From positions 1 through 17,215 of the forward strand of contig JAOZLN010000012.1 in assembly GCA_029934845.1 (NCBI GenBank): a stretch of DNA of 17,215 bases, given 5' to 3'. Both the position numbers and the translations under genes were made by a program. The notes below the pieces were generated by a model, which was not told the DNA's origin, did no database searches, and was given only the letters and a program-made list of their open reading frames with translations. This document shows, piece after piece, positions 1-7,675 of the stretch (position 1 is the stretch's first letter; the number at the start of each line of letters is the position of its first letter). Source of the stretch: Candidatus Sabulitectum sp. (GTDB lineage: Bacteria; Fermentibacterota; Fermentibacteria; Fermentibacterales; JCC-6).

Positions 1-1037
1 GCGGATGTTCTTGCGCTGGATGCATAGCTGCCACCGGCAGACATCTTTATTGCAGGGCCTTTGTTCAACTGTGGTTTAGAGAGTTTGCTGTGTTTTCCCG
101 CCCATCCCGGATGAATTGCATGAACACAATCCGCGCTTACATTCATGCTGCGGCTACAGGCTCTGAAGAAGTCAGCTCTGCTGCCTGAAAGACGCTCAAG
201 AACCCTTTCCATAAACGGAGAAGCTGCCCCGTTAACCGTTCTGGAACCAATTTCCTCATTATCAAAAAGAAATATCACTGGTGTAGGGTCGGTTGGATCT
301 GCCTCTGTGATCGCTGCAAGAGCAGCATGGGTACTGGCCTGATTATCTATTCCTGACGCAATAAGATAGTTGTTCTTTATTCCATTCAATGCCGGTTTCT
401 GAATGTCGAACACTTCACCGGAAAAATCGATGATCTGCTCTGCATTTATGCCTGCAGCGTCAGCAATGAGTTCCTTAAGGGTTTCGTAATCATTTTCTTC
501 ATCACCGAACACAAGAAGAAGCTGATCTTCAGCATTGGCTTTAAAACCGTCTTTGTTGGCAGTGCGGTTAAGATGAATAGCCGGGGATGGAAATCTTAAC
601 ACCGGTTCATCTATTTTGAAAAGCCCTGTTGTCAGGCAATCGTTTTCCATGAATGAAACATTTCCCGCAATCCCCAGATCACGATCGAACCAGGTTGCAA
701 CCGTGGGGCCACCGTAAATTTCAACGCCAAGTGTTGAGAGTCCTTCTGTATAGGCATACGGCTCCGGCTTCAACCTGAAACCGGGAGAGTCTGTATGGGT
801 ACCAATTATTCTGAACCCGGCTTCTGCAGCAGATTTCATGCCCACGACAAAGGCAGCAAGTGTTGAAGACGAATCAATCACATAGCATTTATCACCAATA
901 TTCAGGCTCCATTCATCACCCATGAATATCTCTGTAAAACCGTTATCTTTAAGCAGCCCGGCAGAGTAATCTACACAGTGTGACGCTGTTGGGGAGTTCT
1001 CCAGAAAGGACATAAGCCCGGTAATTTCCATGTTCAT
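1..1037 (-). CDS. M18 family zinc aminopeptidase, C-terminal part cut by window edge
   Basis: Partial gene: the first 345 codons are present and the C-terminus lies beyond base 1. It was read directly from the reverse strand. The M18 family (aspartyl aminopeptidase-like) consists of cytosolic dinuclear-zinc peptidases that remove N-terminal, often acidic, residues. Family signatures in order: HTDSPGFRLKP at residues 81-91 (first zinc histidine), GIDNQAS (metal-bridging Asp region), FDNEEIGSRT (catalytic and metal Glu pair), then SADCVHAIHP and GPAIK, which match the family's SAD.aHA.HP and GPviK blocks. The region after HP departs from the usual KH..H.P pattern (KHSKLSKP), so the substrate pocket may differ. 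The ATG at 1037 shares one base with the stop of the upstream 1379-residue gene (TAATG) and has AAGGAAG about 7 nt before it; a second ATG lies two codons inside. The overlap implies translational coupling. A role in peptide breakdown feeding amino-acid fermentation is inference. Confidence 0.9.
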   Translation of the reverse strand, partial: MNMEITGLMSFLENSPTASHCVDYSAGLLKDNGFTEIFMGDEWSLNIGDKCYVIDSSSTLAAFVVGMKSAAEAGFRIIGTHTDSPGFRLKPEPYAYTEGLSTLGVEIYGGPTVATWFDRDLGIAGNVSFMENDCLTTGLFKIDEPVLRFPSPAIHLNRTANKDGFKANAEDQLLLVFGDEENDYETLKELIADAAGINAEQIIDFSGEVFDIQKPALNGIKNNYLIASGIDNQASTHAALAAITEADPTDPTPVIFLFDNEEIGSRTVNGAASPFMERVLERLSGSRADFFRACSRSMNVSADCVHAIHPGWAGKHSKLSKPQLNKGPAIKMSAGGSYASSARTS

Positions 1038-4000
1038 TATCTGCTTCCTTTCGTTTGCAATGCTTTTCCATGATGAAGCCTGCGAACCTGATCCATAAAT
1101 GCTTCAAATCTTGATGTATTATCGGTATCCTCCTGACCGTCAAAGGCCAGGTTCAGCCACGGCAGACCAGGCTTATCACGTTTTATTCTTCTTGAGATGG
1201 CAGAAACAATAGTTCCTGGAAGACAGTTAAAAGGATAAACATTGACTGCACCGTCTATTCCGCCGTGCTCCAGCAAAGCAATGGGAGCCCCTATGCTTAG
1301 AACAGCCTCTCCGCCTATGTTCTCTGCCATGTATGGTGCTGAAGCTTTCATTACCTGAGAGGCTGAAACATGAGGTGTCCCATCCAGAAGCGAATCAAAC
1401 GGTTTTTCCACAGCTCTTTTAACCTTTGTAATTACCATACTTATTGCCTTGCCCTTTATCACAGAAGTTGTTTTTTTCTTCTGTTTTGATTTCTCTATGT
1501 AGCTGTGATTTACATAGTCAAACCACTCGGTAAGAGGTGTGTAGATAACTTCAGCTCCAAGATTCTCCAGCTTGTCTATGGTATTGTCATTTGCATAGTC
1601 GTCATTTCTTACATAGATCTCTCCGAAAACTGCCACCAGAGGTTTTCTTGAAATATCCCTCACAGGGAATTTCTTGAATTCGGCTGCCGCTTTCCTGGCC
1701 TGAACGGGAAGAGAATTCCCCTCTTCAAGCGCTTTCTCGAATTCACCCAGACACTTTTTGAAAAGCTCATCAGCACTTCCAACTTTCACCTCGTAGGGGC
1801 GAACTCTTAGAAGAGCCCTTTTCAGTATATCAGCGGCAGCTAAACTCTGAAGCAGAACTTTCTGGAATTTCTTGGACCCGAGACCGGGTATATCCGAATA
1901 GGAATCACTTGAAGTTGCCGTAAGAACCGGCACATTAGTAAAACCCTTCTTCGCAAGAACCTGCCTCTGGAAATTGCAGTACCTGCCGAATCTGCATGGA
2001 CCAGATGCAGTTGCCATAAAGAATGCTGAATTCTCGGGCTTATTGGTCTCCAGGATCTTCAGCATGTTGCCTGCGGTAATAATTGCCGGATAGCATTCCC
2101 TGCCTGTTGTTACAGTTCGCCCAATGGCAACAGTTTCCGATGTAGTGGGCGGAATAACCCTTGCATCCACCCCTCTGTTCCTTACTGCTGCGGCTGCAAG
2201 AATGCTTGCTTCACTCATAAGTGGGATCCACAGAGTTCTTCCTGTAATATCATCTTTGCTGTGCTCCGGCGACTCATAAAGTTCGGTACCGGAGGTGCCT
2301 GCACCATCAAGAGCGTCCAGGAACGCCTCGCACCTTGTTATAACTCCTGCGTCTGCTGCATGCTCATCTATCTCTATTGCAAGGTAGGGTTTCTCGCCCA
2401 TTATTTCTTTGAATGAGTGCTCGATGAAAGAGTCCGGTCCACACCCGAAATTGCTCAGGTAGACCGCATGGAGATTCTCATTCTCTTTAATGACAATCCC
2501 TCCGGCAAGAATACGCTGACCGTAATGCCAGTACATATTGCTGTACCCTTCTGAAGCTCTTTCCATAGACATGGGAAGCATATCAAGAGGAATAACAACT
2601 CCACCAAGTTTAGCCAGCTTGGCCGGCAGATCTGTGTTAACCACGGGATCAGAACCATTGTAGGGTCTGCTCACAACAACAAAACCCCTGCGGCCGTTCA
2701 GATCTCTAATTGCTCTGGCACCTGTCTCGGTGTTCACCTCTGTAAACTTTGCCTGGGCAAGTTCACCCGCTTCAAGAGCTTTCTTTGCATCGCTTGTGCT
2801 AAACCCCAGCTCAATTGCAGTTTCAATCAGTGCACTCATCCACTCATCACCCGGAAGAGAAAAATCCAGTACCGGCTTCAGTACTTTTACATTCTTCATC
2901 TGGTTAAGTACAAGGCCAGCGTCCAGAATGTATGGAGATCCCTGAATGTAGGGACAGTTGTATGATTCGGTAAAATCACCCTGAGGTTTGTTTCTTAAAA
3001 TGGATGGAAGGAAAAGGATTTCAACACCCTTCTCCAGAAGTTCCTTAACATGCCCATGGGCAATTTTTACAGGAAAGCATGTTTCAGCTGCAACACTCTC
3101 TACGCCTGAGTGGACCGTGGCTGAAGATGACTTATCACTGACCACAACCCTGCATCCAAGTGTTCTGAAGAATGTTCCAAAAAATGGGAACAGTTCCCAG
3201 AACCACAAAGATCTGGCAATACCAATAACAGGTCCCTGACCCCATTCTTTTCCGGAATACTGAAACAGGTTGTCTACCCGTTGTTTAAAAAGGTTCTCTC
3301 CACCTGCAGTGGTCTGCATTGAGCCGGTTTCATACTTTTCACACCTGCCGCCATAGAAAAGTTTTGTTCCATCTGCAAGAGTTACCCTGTGAATCTCACA
3401 TTCATTTGAGCATGCCTTGCAGATAAAGGAATCCTGGATGTAACTGTTTTCTGAAAGGCTCCATCCACGAAATGTAGACTGCTGGCCATTTTTCATGGAA
3501 TCTCTTGCCATGAGTGCAACACCAATAGCTCCTGTAACATCATGATGGGGAGGAAGAATTACCTCTCTGCCATCTCCCAGAACGGAATTGAAAGCAGCCA
3601 CAACACCCTGGTTGTGTGCAGTACCGCCCTGGAAAAATATTTTCTTCCCTATCTTTCTTTCCCCTACTACACGGTGAAGATAGTTCCGGACTATGGAATA
3701 GCAGAGACCTGAGGTTATTTGCTGAACCGGCGTACTTACAGCCTGATGTGAAACAACATCGCTTTCCATGAATACAGTACATCTCTCGCCAAGTCTGCAT
3801 GGCTCGGCAGCAGATAGAGCAATTGATCCAAAGTCCTCTATTTTTAAATTCAGTTTCTCTGCCTGCTCCTCTAAAAAGGAACCGGTCCCGGCGGCACATA
3901 CTTTGTTCATCTCAAAATCAACAACACGACCGTTGTGAATAGAAATGTACTTAGAGTCCTGTCCACCGATCTCAAAAATGGTGTCTACATCCGGATCGAT

Positions 4001-5176
4001 TTCAATTGCAGCCCTTGCCTGAGCCGATATCTCATTTCTGACAACATCTGCCCCTACAAAATCTCCGGTCATGTATCTTCCACTACCAGTTACACCCACA
4101 CCCAGTACAGGTACAGATGAAACCCCTGGCCCCATGGTTCTAAGACCATTCTTTACGGCTTCAAGCGGTTTTCCAGCAGTTCTGAGGTAAAGTCGGTCAA
4201 CAACCTTTCCATCAGGTGAGACTGCTGCAAGATTCGTGCTTATGGATCCAACATCTATTCCAAGATAAATACCCTCTGCCGGAAGATCTTCCAGTGCGGA
4301 AAAATCAGCCTTATCAAGAGCAAAAGGCTTAAGAGATGGAAGTGTTTCTATTTCACTGCCTGTAGAGTCTATCAATTCTTGTATCTTTAGTGACGTTAGT
4401 ATTTTAGGTGTCTCCGAAAGTGCTGCACCGGCAGCTGTCAACACACTGAAATGCTCTGGAACCACAACTTCACCATCCAGAACGCTCTCAAATGCTTTCA
4501 CCATACCGCTGTTTGCGGCCACTCCACCAGCAAAAACCACCGGATATCTGAACTTTCTTCCCGCGGCAATCACGCTTCTGAAGTTTCTTGCCACAGCAAA
4601 GCAAAGACCGCTGACAATCTCAGCCACAGTTGCACCAACCTGCTGCAGATGAATCATGTCAGTCTTGGCGAATACACTGCATCTACCTGCAATTCTCGGC
4701 GGTGTATCACAGGTAACAGCAAGGTCTCCCATTTCCTCTGGAGTAAGACCCAGCCTGCCTGCCTGTTGATCAAGAAATGATCCCGTGCCTGCAGCACAGA
4801 TGGAATTCATGGAAAATTCATCCATGACTGCAGAACCGGTTGCATCTGTACGCATTAGAAGAAGTTTTGAATCCTGGCCACCCATTTCAATTACGGAGCC
4901 GGCAAAAGGATGGTACTCGGAGATTGATGCAGCAAGGGCCACAACCTCGTTAACTACTCCTGTTTCTGTGTATTCTGCGATTCGAGGTGATCCTGTTCCT
5001 GTAAGAACCACCGGTATGGTGTTCAGTTCAGGATGTGCTTCATAAAGACCCAGCAATGCCTCCATGGGCTTGCCCTGATGTCTGTGATACATGCTTCGGA
5101 TTATTTTTTTATTCTGAAGAATCGCTACTTTTATGGCAACGGATCCTATATCAATACCTGCGGTGATTTTTTCCAT
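1037..5176 (-). CDS. Fused acyl-CoA dehydratase activator / HgdB-like reductase protein (double BadF ATPase, DUF2229-like)
   Basis: 1379 residues. Two ASKHA-fold ATPase domains of the BadF/BadG/HgdC family lie in tandem: residues about 4-252 (GIDIGS at 7-12, GGQDSK at 99-104, CAAGTGSF at 127) and 303-555 (GIDVGS, GGQDSK, CAAGTGSF at 427). Each keeps the two cysteines that hold the bridging [4Fe-4S] cluster in HgdC-type activators: C127/C166 and C427/C466. A cysteine cluster CKACSNEC follows at 586-593, then a DUF2229-like region (about 645-870). The C-terminal part resembles 2-hydroxyacyl-CoA dehydratase/benzoyl-CoA reductase subunits (about 880-1370), with cysteines in SNFGCGPDSF, GRECYP, GPCRFGRYC and FNCLPG. 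Family members couple ATP hydrolysis to one-electron transfer at very low potential; this large fused type is widespread in anaerobes and its substrate is unknown. The length is normal for the fused family. The ATG at 5176 is preceded by GGGAG at 5 nt. No dehydratase A/B genes are adjacent. Family assignment is firm; the reaction is not. Confidence 0.95.
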   Translation of the reverse strand: MEKITAGIDIGSVAIKVAILQNKKIIRSMYHRHQGKPMEALLGLYEAHPELNTIPVVLTGTGSPRIAEYTETGVVNEVVALAASISEYHPFAGSVIEMGGQDSKLLLMRTDATGSAVMDEFSMNSICAAGTGSFLDQQAGRLGLTPEEMGDLAVTCDTPPRIAGRCSVFAKTDMIHLQQVGATVAEIVSGLCFAVARNFRSVIAAGRKFRYPVVFAGGVAANSGMVKAFESVLDGEVVVPEHFSVLTAAGAALSETPKILTSLKIQELIDSTGSEIETLPSLKPFALDKADFSALEDLPAEGIYLGIDVGSISTNLAAVSPDGKVVDRLYLRTAGKPLEAVKNGLRTMGPGVSSVPVLGVGVTGSGRYMTGDFVGADVVRNEISAQARAAIEIDPDVDTIFEIGGQDSKYISIHNGRVVDFEMNKVCAAGTGSFLEEQAEKLNLKIEDFGSIALSAAEPCRLGERCTVFMESDVVSHQAVSTPVQQITSGLCYSIVRNYLHRVVGERKIGKKIFFQGGTAHNQGVVAAFNSVLGDGREVILPPHHDVTGAIGVALMARDSMKNGQQSTFRGWSLSENSYIQDSFICKACSNECEIHRVTLADGTKLFYGGRCEKYETGSMQTTAGGENLFKQRVDNLFQYSGKEWGQGPVIGIARSLWFWELFPFFGTFFRTLGCRVVVSDKSSSATVHSGVESVAAETCFPVKIAHGHVKELLEKGVEILFLPSILRNKPQGDFTESYNCPYIQGSPYILDAGLVLNQMKNVKVLKPVLDFSLPGDEWMSALIETAIELGFSTSDAKKALEAGELAQAKFTEVNTETGARAIRDLNGRRGFVVVSRPYNGSDPVVNTDLPAKLAKLGGVVIPLDMLPMSMERASEGYSNMYWHYGQRILAGGIVIKENENLHAVYLSNFGCGPDSFIEHSFKEIMGEKPYLAIEIDEHAADAGVITRCEAFLDALDGAGTSGTELYESPEHSKDDITGRTLWIPLMSEASILAAAAVRNRGVDARVIPPTTSETVAIGRTVTTGRECYPAIITAGNMLKILETNKPENSAFFMATASGPCRFGRYCNFQRQVLAKKGFTNVPVLTATSSDSYSDIPGLGSKKFQKVLLQSLAAADILKRALLRVRPYEVKVGSADELFKKCLGEFEKALEEGNSLPVQARKAAAEFKKFPVRDISRKPLVAVFGEIYVRNDDYANDNTIDKLENLGAEVIYTPLTEWFDYVNHSYIEKSKQKKKTTSVIKGKAISMVITKVKRAVEKPFDSLLDGTPHVSASQVMKASAPYMAENIGGEAVLSIGAPIALLEHGGIDGAVNVYPFNCLPGTIVSAISRRIKRDKPGLPWLNLAFDGQEDTDNTSRFEAFMDQVRRLHHGKALQTKGSR

Positions 5177-5182
5177 ATTTAC

Positions 5183-5206
5183 TCCCGGTTCTCAGTTTAA
5201 CCGGGA
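5183..5206 (-). promoter_or_regulatory. Hairpin overlapping the ribosome binding site of the activator gene
   Basis: A perfect 8-bp inverted repeat, TCCCGGTT at 5183-5190 and AACCGGGA at 5199-5206, encloses an 8-nt loop. On the transcript (minus strand) the 3' arm contains GGGA of the GGGAG Shine-Dalgarno, whose last base is 5 nt from the ATG at 5176. Folding would therefore hide the ribosome binding site. Symmetry is seen directly; control of translation, or alternatively binding of a dimeric repressor, is inference. Confidence 0.55.
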
Positions 5207-5212
5207 ATATGC

Positions 5213-5226
5213 TCTTTTACAAAAGA
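5213..5226. repeat. Short palindrome in the leader of the activator gene
   Basis: TCTTTT-AC-AAAAGA is a 6-bp inverted repeat with a 2-nt centre, lying 6 nt upstream of the RBS-overlapping hairpin. It sits in the 91-bp gap between the lipoprotein gene (stop at 5268) and the activator start at 5176. It is AT-rich, so chance is possible; an operator site for a dimeric regulator is one reading. Confidence 0.3.
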
Positions 5227-5267
5227 ACAAGACACCCCTGCACTGCTGTCACGTTTCTGCAATTCAT

Positions 5268-5603
5268 TCAGAATGCGTAATTTACACTCATTTCATCCGG
5301 TGCAAAAAGAATGCTTAATCTCTCGGCGGAGTTTGCAGAATCTATGGTTACATATTCGATGCTCCATTGTTCTCCGGCAGTTTCCCAATCAAGTTGAATA
5401 GATACAGCTCCCGGGGGGATCTCCATATCAGAACCAATTGTCTGATCTGCTTCTACATTGTACCAGGTTTCAGAATTACCACCAATGGTCATGGTCAGAA
5501 CCGCAAGATCAAGCCCTGTACCGTTATTCAATTGAATTTTTGAACCTCCACAGCCCGCAATAAGAATAAACGCAGCCACGATCAGAGTCTTCTTGATCTT
5601 CAT
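5268..5603 (-). CDS. Small predicted lipoprotein, function unknown
   Basis: 111 residues from the ATG at 5603. This start is chosen because AGGAGG lies 5 nt upstream (5609-5614) and it begins a lipoprotein signal peptide: a positive MKIKK N-terminus, a hydrophobic core, and lipobox LIAGC with C19 as the expected lipidated residue. An in-frame ATG 15 codons upstream (5648) would put charged residues before the signal and is rejected. The mature part is beta-rich in appearance and acidic, starting with an NNGTGLDL segment and carrying W-rich strands (SETWYNV, GEQWSIEY). The pattern NGT..D, then a strand, W, then a later PPG/S turn recurs in the secreted protein at 13914-14240, so the two may be remote homologues. 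It lies upstream of the activator gene on the same strand and diverges from operon A. I do not recognise a named family; a cell-envelope location is the only supported statement. Confidence 0.8.
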   Translation of the reverse strand: MKIKKTLIVAAFILIAGCGGSKIQLNNGTGLDLAVLTMTIGGNSETWYNVEADQTIGSDMEIPPGAVSIQLDWETAGEQWSIEYVTIDSANSAERLSILFAPDEMSVNYAF

Positions 5604-5640
5604 AATTTCCTCCTGTATGGAACTAAATCTGTTTTCCCCT

Positions 5641-5669
5641 TTTACCATTGTTTGCAGAGGAAGTATAAT
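5641..5669 (+). promoter_or_regulatory. Predicted sigma-70-type promoter of operon A
   Basis: TTTACC at 5641-5646 (four of six bases match TTGACA) and a consensus TATAAT at 5664-5669 are separated by exactly 17 nt. The expected transcription start is near 5676, leaving a leader of about 23 nt that contains GGGAGG and then the CTG at 5699. The position therefore also supports an operon start upstream of the ATG at 5726. Confidence 0.6.
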
Positions 5670-5686
5670 CGCTTTTAACTCTGGAC

Positions 5687-5692
5687 GGGAGG
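5687..5692 (+). promoter_or_regulatory. Shine-Dalgarno that selects a CTG start codon
   Basis: GGGAGG ends 6 nt before CTG at 5699, which is ideal spacing. There is no ATG, GTG or TTG in frame between the in-frame TAA at 5666-5668 and the ATG at 5726, and that ATG has no recognisable ribosome binding site before it. Confidence 0.6.
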
Positions 5693-5698
5693 ACTGCC

Positions 5699-7675
5699 CT
5701 GAAACTGATATTTATTCTTTTCATAATGATATTTCCAACACTTGCCCATGGTTACATAGGTCCCGGAGCAGGGTTCGGAATCCTGACTTCATTTGTTGTA
5801 TTTCTGAACGCAATTGCCGTTTCTCTTCTTTCCTTTCTTTTCTGGCCGATCATTGCCTTGATCAGATCTGTCAAGAAAAGCAAACGACCACTTGCTGCTC
5901 AATGCAAGAAGGTTGTTATTCTGGGGCTGGACGGTCTCTCTCCTCATCTTGTGGAAAAATACTGGGCAAACGGTGATTTGCCAAACCTTAAAAAACTTGC
6001 CGACAATGGCTCATATAATCGCATGCGAACAACAACTCCCGGGGTTTCTCCAGTTGCATGGTCCAGTTTTCAGACCGGTGTTAATCCGGGCAAACACGGA
6101 ATATTTGATTTCCTGGCAGCAGATAGAAAAAGGTATCTCGCCGTGTTGAGTTCTGTAAAAACGAAAACATCTTCCAGAAGAAATTTCTTCGGAATAAAAA
6201 AAGAAGAAGTTTCCTCTTCCCTGTTAAGAATGAGCAAGCCCTTCTGGAGTCTGCTTGGCAAATACGGTATCAGATCCACAATTATCCGGGTTCCAATAAC
6301 ATATCCTCCAGAACCTCTGGATGGAAGACTTCTGAGCGGTATGTGCGTCCCGGACCTCAGGGGCAGCCAGGGAAGCTACACAGTAATGGCTCCACATGGT
6401 GACAAGACCAGTTTCACCGGAGGCATTGGGTGCCGGCTTGAACAAGGTGAAAAAGAATGGTGGGTCGGCTCGGTACCCGGGCCTGACGGTTGCAAACCTG
6501 TTGATGTTCTTTTAAAGCAGGGCAAAGACAAAAGATGGGAAATTGTCTCCGGTGATGAAGGAATAAAAGTAGAACCGGAAAAACTTTCAGAGTGGCTTAC
6601 TCTTTGTTACAGGTCTGGAAGAACAAAGGTAAAAGGTATTGCCCGTTTCAGGGTTACCGACGGTCCAGTGGTTTACTGCACAGCTCTTCATGTGGATCCT
6701 TCAAGCCCGGTTATTCCCCTGTCACACCCTGTTCACTATTCCAGATACCTGGCGGGTGCTGTGGGGCAGTTTGCAACCCTGGGACTTGCCGAAGATACCT
6801 GGGCCCTTTCCAACGGCCATCTGGATGAAAAAAGTTTTCTCAGCATGGCCTGGGCATACTATGAGGAAAGAAAAAGGATGTTTACCAACGCTCTTGTCAA
6901 CGGCAAAGATGGTCTCACCGTTTGTGTTTTCGACACTTCTGACAGAATTCAACACATGTTCTGGGGCAGCGGTCTTGAACCTGGAAGCGTAATTCACTCC
7001 ATGTACCTTGAAATGGACAAGCTGGTTGGAGAAACTGTCAAAAGAATGAAGAATAACGAGAGGCTTGTTGTAATGTCTGACCATGGATTCACATCATTTC
7101 ATACCTGCATTGATTTCAACAAATGGCTGGTAGATAACGGATACATGGTGCTGGAAGAAGGAGTGGATACAATTGATGCATCATACCACGGCGTAGACTG
7201 GTCCAGAACCAGGGCCTATGCCATGGGGCTTTCCGGCATAAATCTTAACATCCGTAACAGAGAAGGCAAAGGCATAGTGAGAAAAGCTCATGTCGATTCT
7301 CTAATGAAGGAGATAAGAGAAAAACTGCTTCAACTCAAAGATAAAGATAATTCTGTAATAAAGTCTGTAAAATTTGCCAGAGATATTTACACCGGAGGTT
7401 ACATCGACAGAAGCCCGGATATAATTCCGGGAACCAGTGCCGGATACCGTGCAGACTGGGGCTGTGTGACCGGTTGCGTGGGCAGTAAGGTAATATACCC
7501 GAATGACAAACACTGGAATGGTGATCACTGTCACGATTCTGATCTTGTTAAGGGAGTACTGTTCACCAGCTGGAAACACGAAACCAGTAACCCTTCCATT
7601 ATGGATGTTGCTCCTTCAGTTCTTAAAATGCTCGGGGTAAAACCACCGACTTACATGGACGGGAGAGTACTGTGA
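5699..7675 (+). CDS. AlkP-superfamily phosphohydrolase/phosphodiesterase (COG3379-like), membrane-anchored, probable CTG start
   Basis: 658 residues from CTG 5699, or 649 from ATG 5726. The nine extra residues (LKLIFILFI) complete a hydrophobic signal-like helix; then come HGYIGPGAGFG, a second helix (about residues 27-55) and the basic stretch RSVKKSKR. The YIGPGAG leader is familiar from membrane-bound members of this group. Catalytic features in CTG numbering: GLDGLSP with metal Asp78; SPVAWSSFQTG with Ser117 where NPP-type enzymes have the nucleophilic Thr; PGKHGIFDF; FDTSDRIQH (Asp415, His419); SDHGF (Asp461, His462); and GDHCH with a probable metal His610. These residues make a two-metal phosphate- or phosphodiester-cleaving site. 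Substrate is unknown. By the positive-inside rule the catalytic domain would face the cytoplasm, unlike the next gene's product, its clear paralogue. First gene of operon A; its stop overlaps the next GTG by four bases. The gene is certain, the start likely, the topology inferred. Confidence 0.88.
   Translation: MKLIFILFIMIFPTLAHGYIGPGAGFGILTSFVVFLNAIAVSLLSFLFWPIIALIRSVKKSKRPLAAQCKKVVILGLDGLSPHLVEKYWANGDLPNLKKLADNGSYNRMRTTTPGVSPVAWSSFQTGVNPGKHGIFDFLAADRKRYLAVLSSVKTKTSSRRNFFGIKKEEVSSSLLRMSKPFWSLLGKYGIRSTIIRVPITYPPEPLDGRLLSGMCVPDLRGSQGSYTVMAPHGDKTSFTGGIGCRLEQGEKEWWVGSVPGPDGCKPVDVLLKQGKDKRWEIVSGDEGIKVEPEKLSEWLTLCYRSGRTKVKGIARFRVTDGPVVYCTALHVDPSSPVIPLSHPVHYSRYLAGAVGQFATLGLAEDTWALSNGHLDEKSFLSMAWAYYEERKRMFTNALVNGKDGLTVCVFDTSDRIQHMFWGSGLEPGSVIHSMYLEMDKLVGETVKRMKNNERLVVMSDHGFTSFHTCIDFNKWLVDNGYMVLEEGVDTIDASYHGVDWSRTRAYAMGLSGINLNIRNREGKGIVRKAHVDSLMKEIREKLLQLKDKDNSVIKSVKFARDIYTGGYIDRSPDIIPGTSAGYRADWGCVTGCVGSKVIYPNDKHWNGDHCHDSDLVKGVLFTSWKHETSNPSIMDVAPSVLKMLGVKPPTYMDGRVL

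Noticed and set aside
3540..3899. 119-residue open frame inside the activator gene
   Set aside because: Same strand, different frame, within a gene with strong family motifs; low-complexity sequence of no recognisable family.
5220..5245. Terminator after the small lipoprotein gene
   Set aside because: The GACA/TGTC pairing gives only a 4-bp stem with a long loop, though a T-rich stretch follows.
5604..5648. Longer start for the small lipoprotein
   Set aside because: It puts fifteen charged residues before a normal lipoprotein signal peptide and bypasses the AGGAGG at 5609-5614.
5726..5728. ATG as start of the first phosphohydrolase
   Set aside because: No ribosome binding site; the hydrophobic leader continues upstream to a CTG with ideal Shine-Dalgarno spacing.
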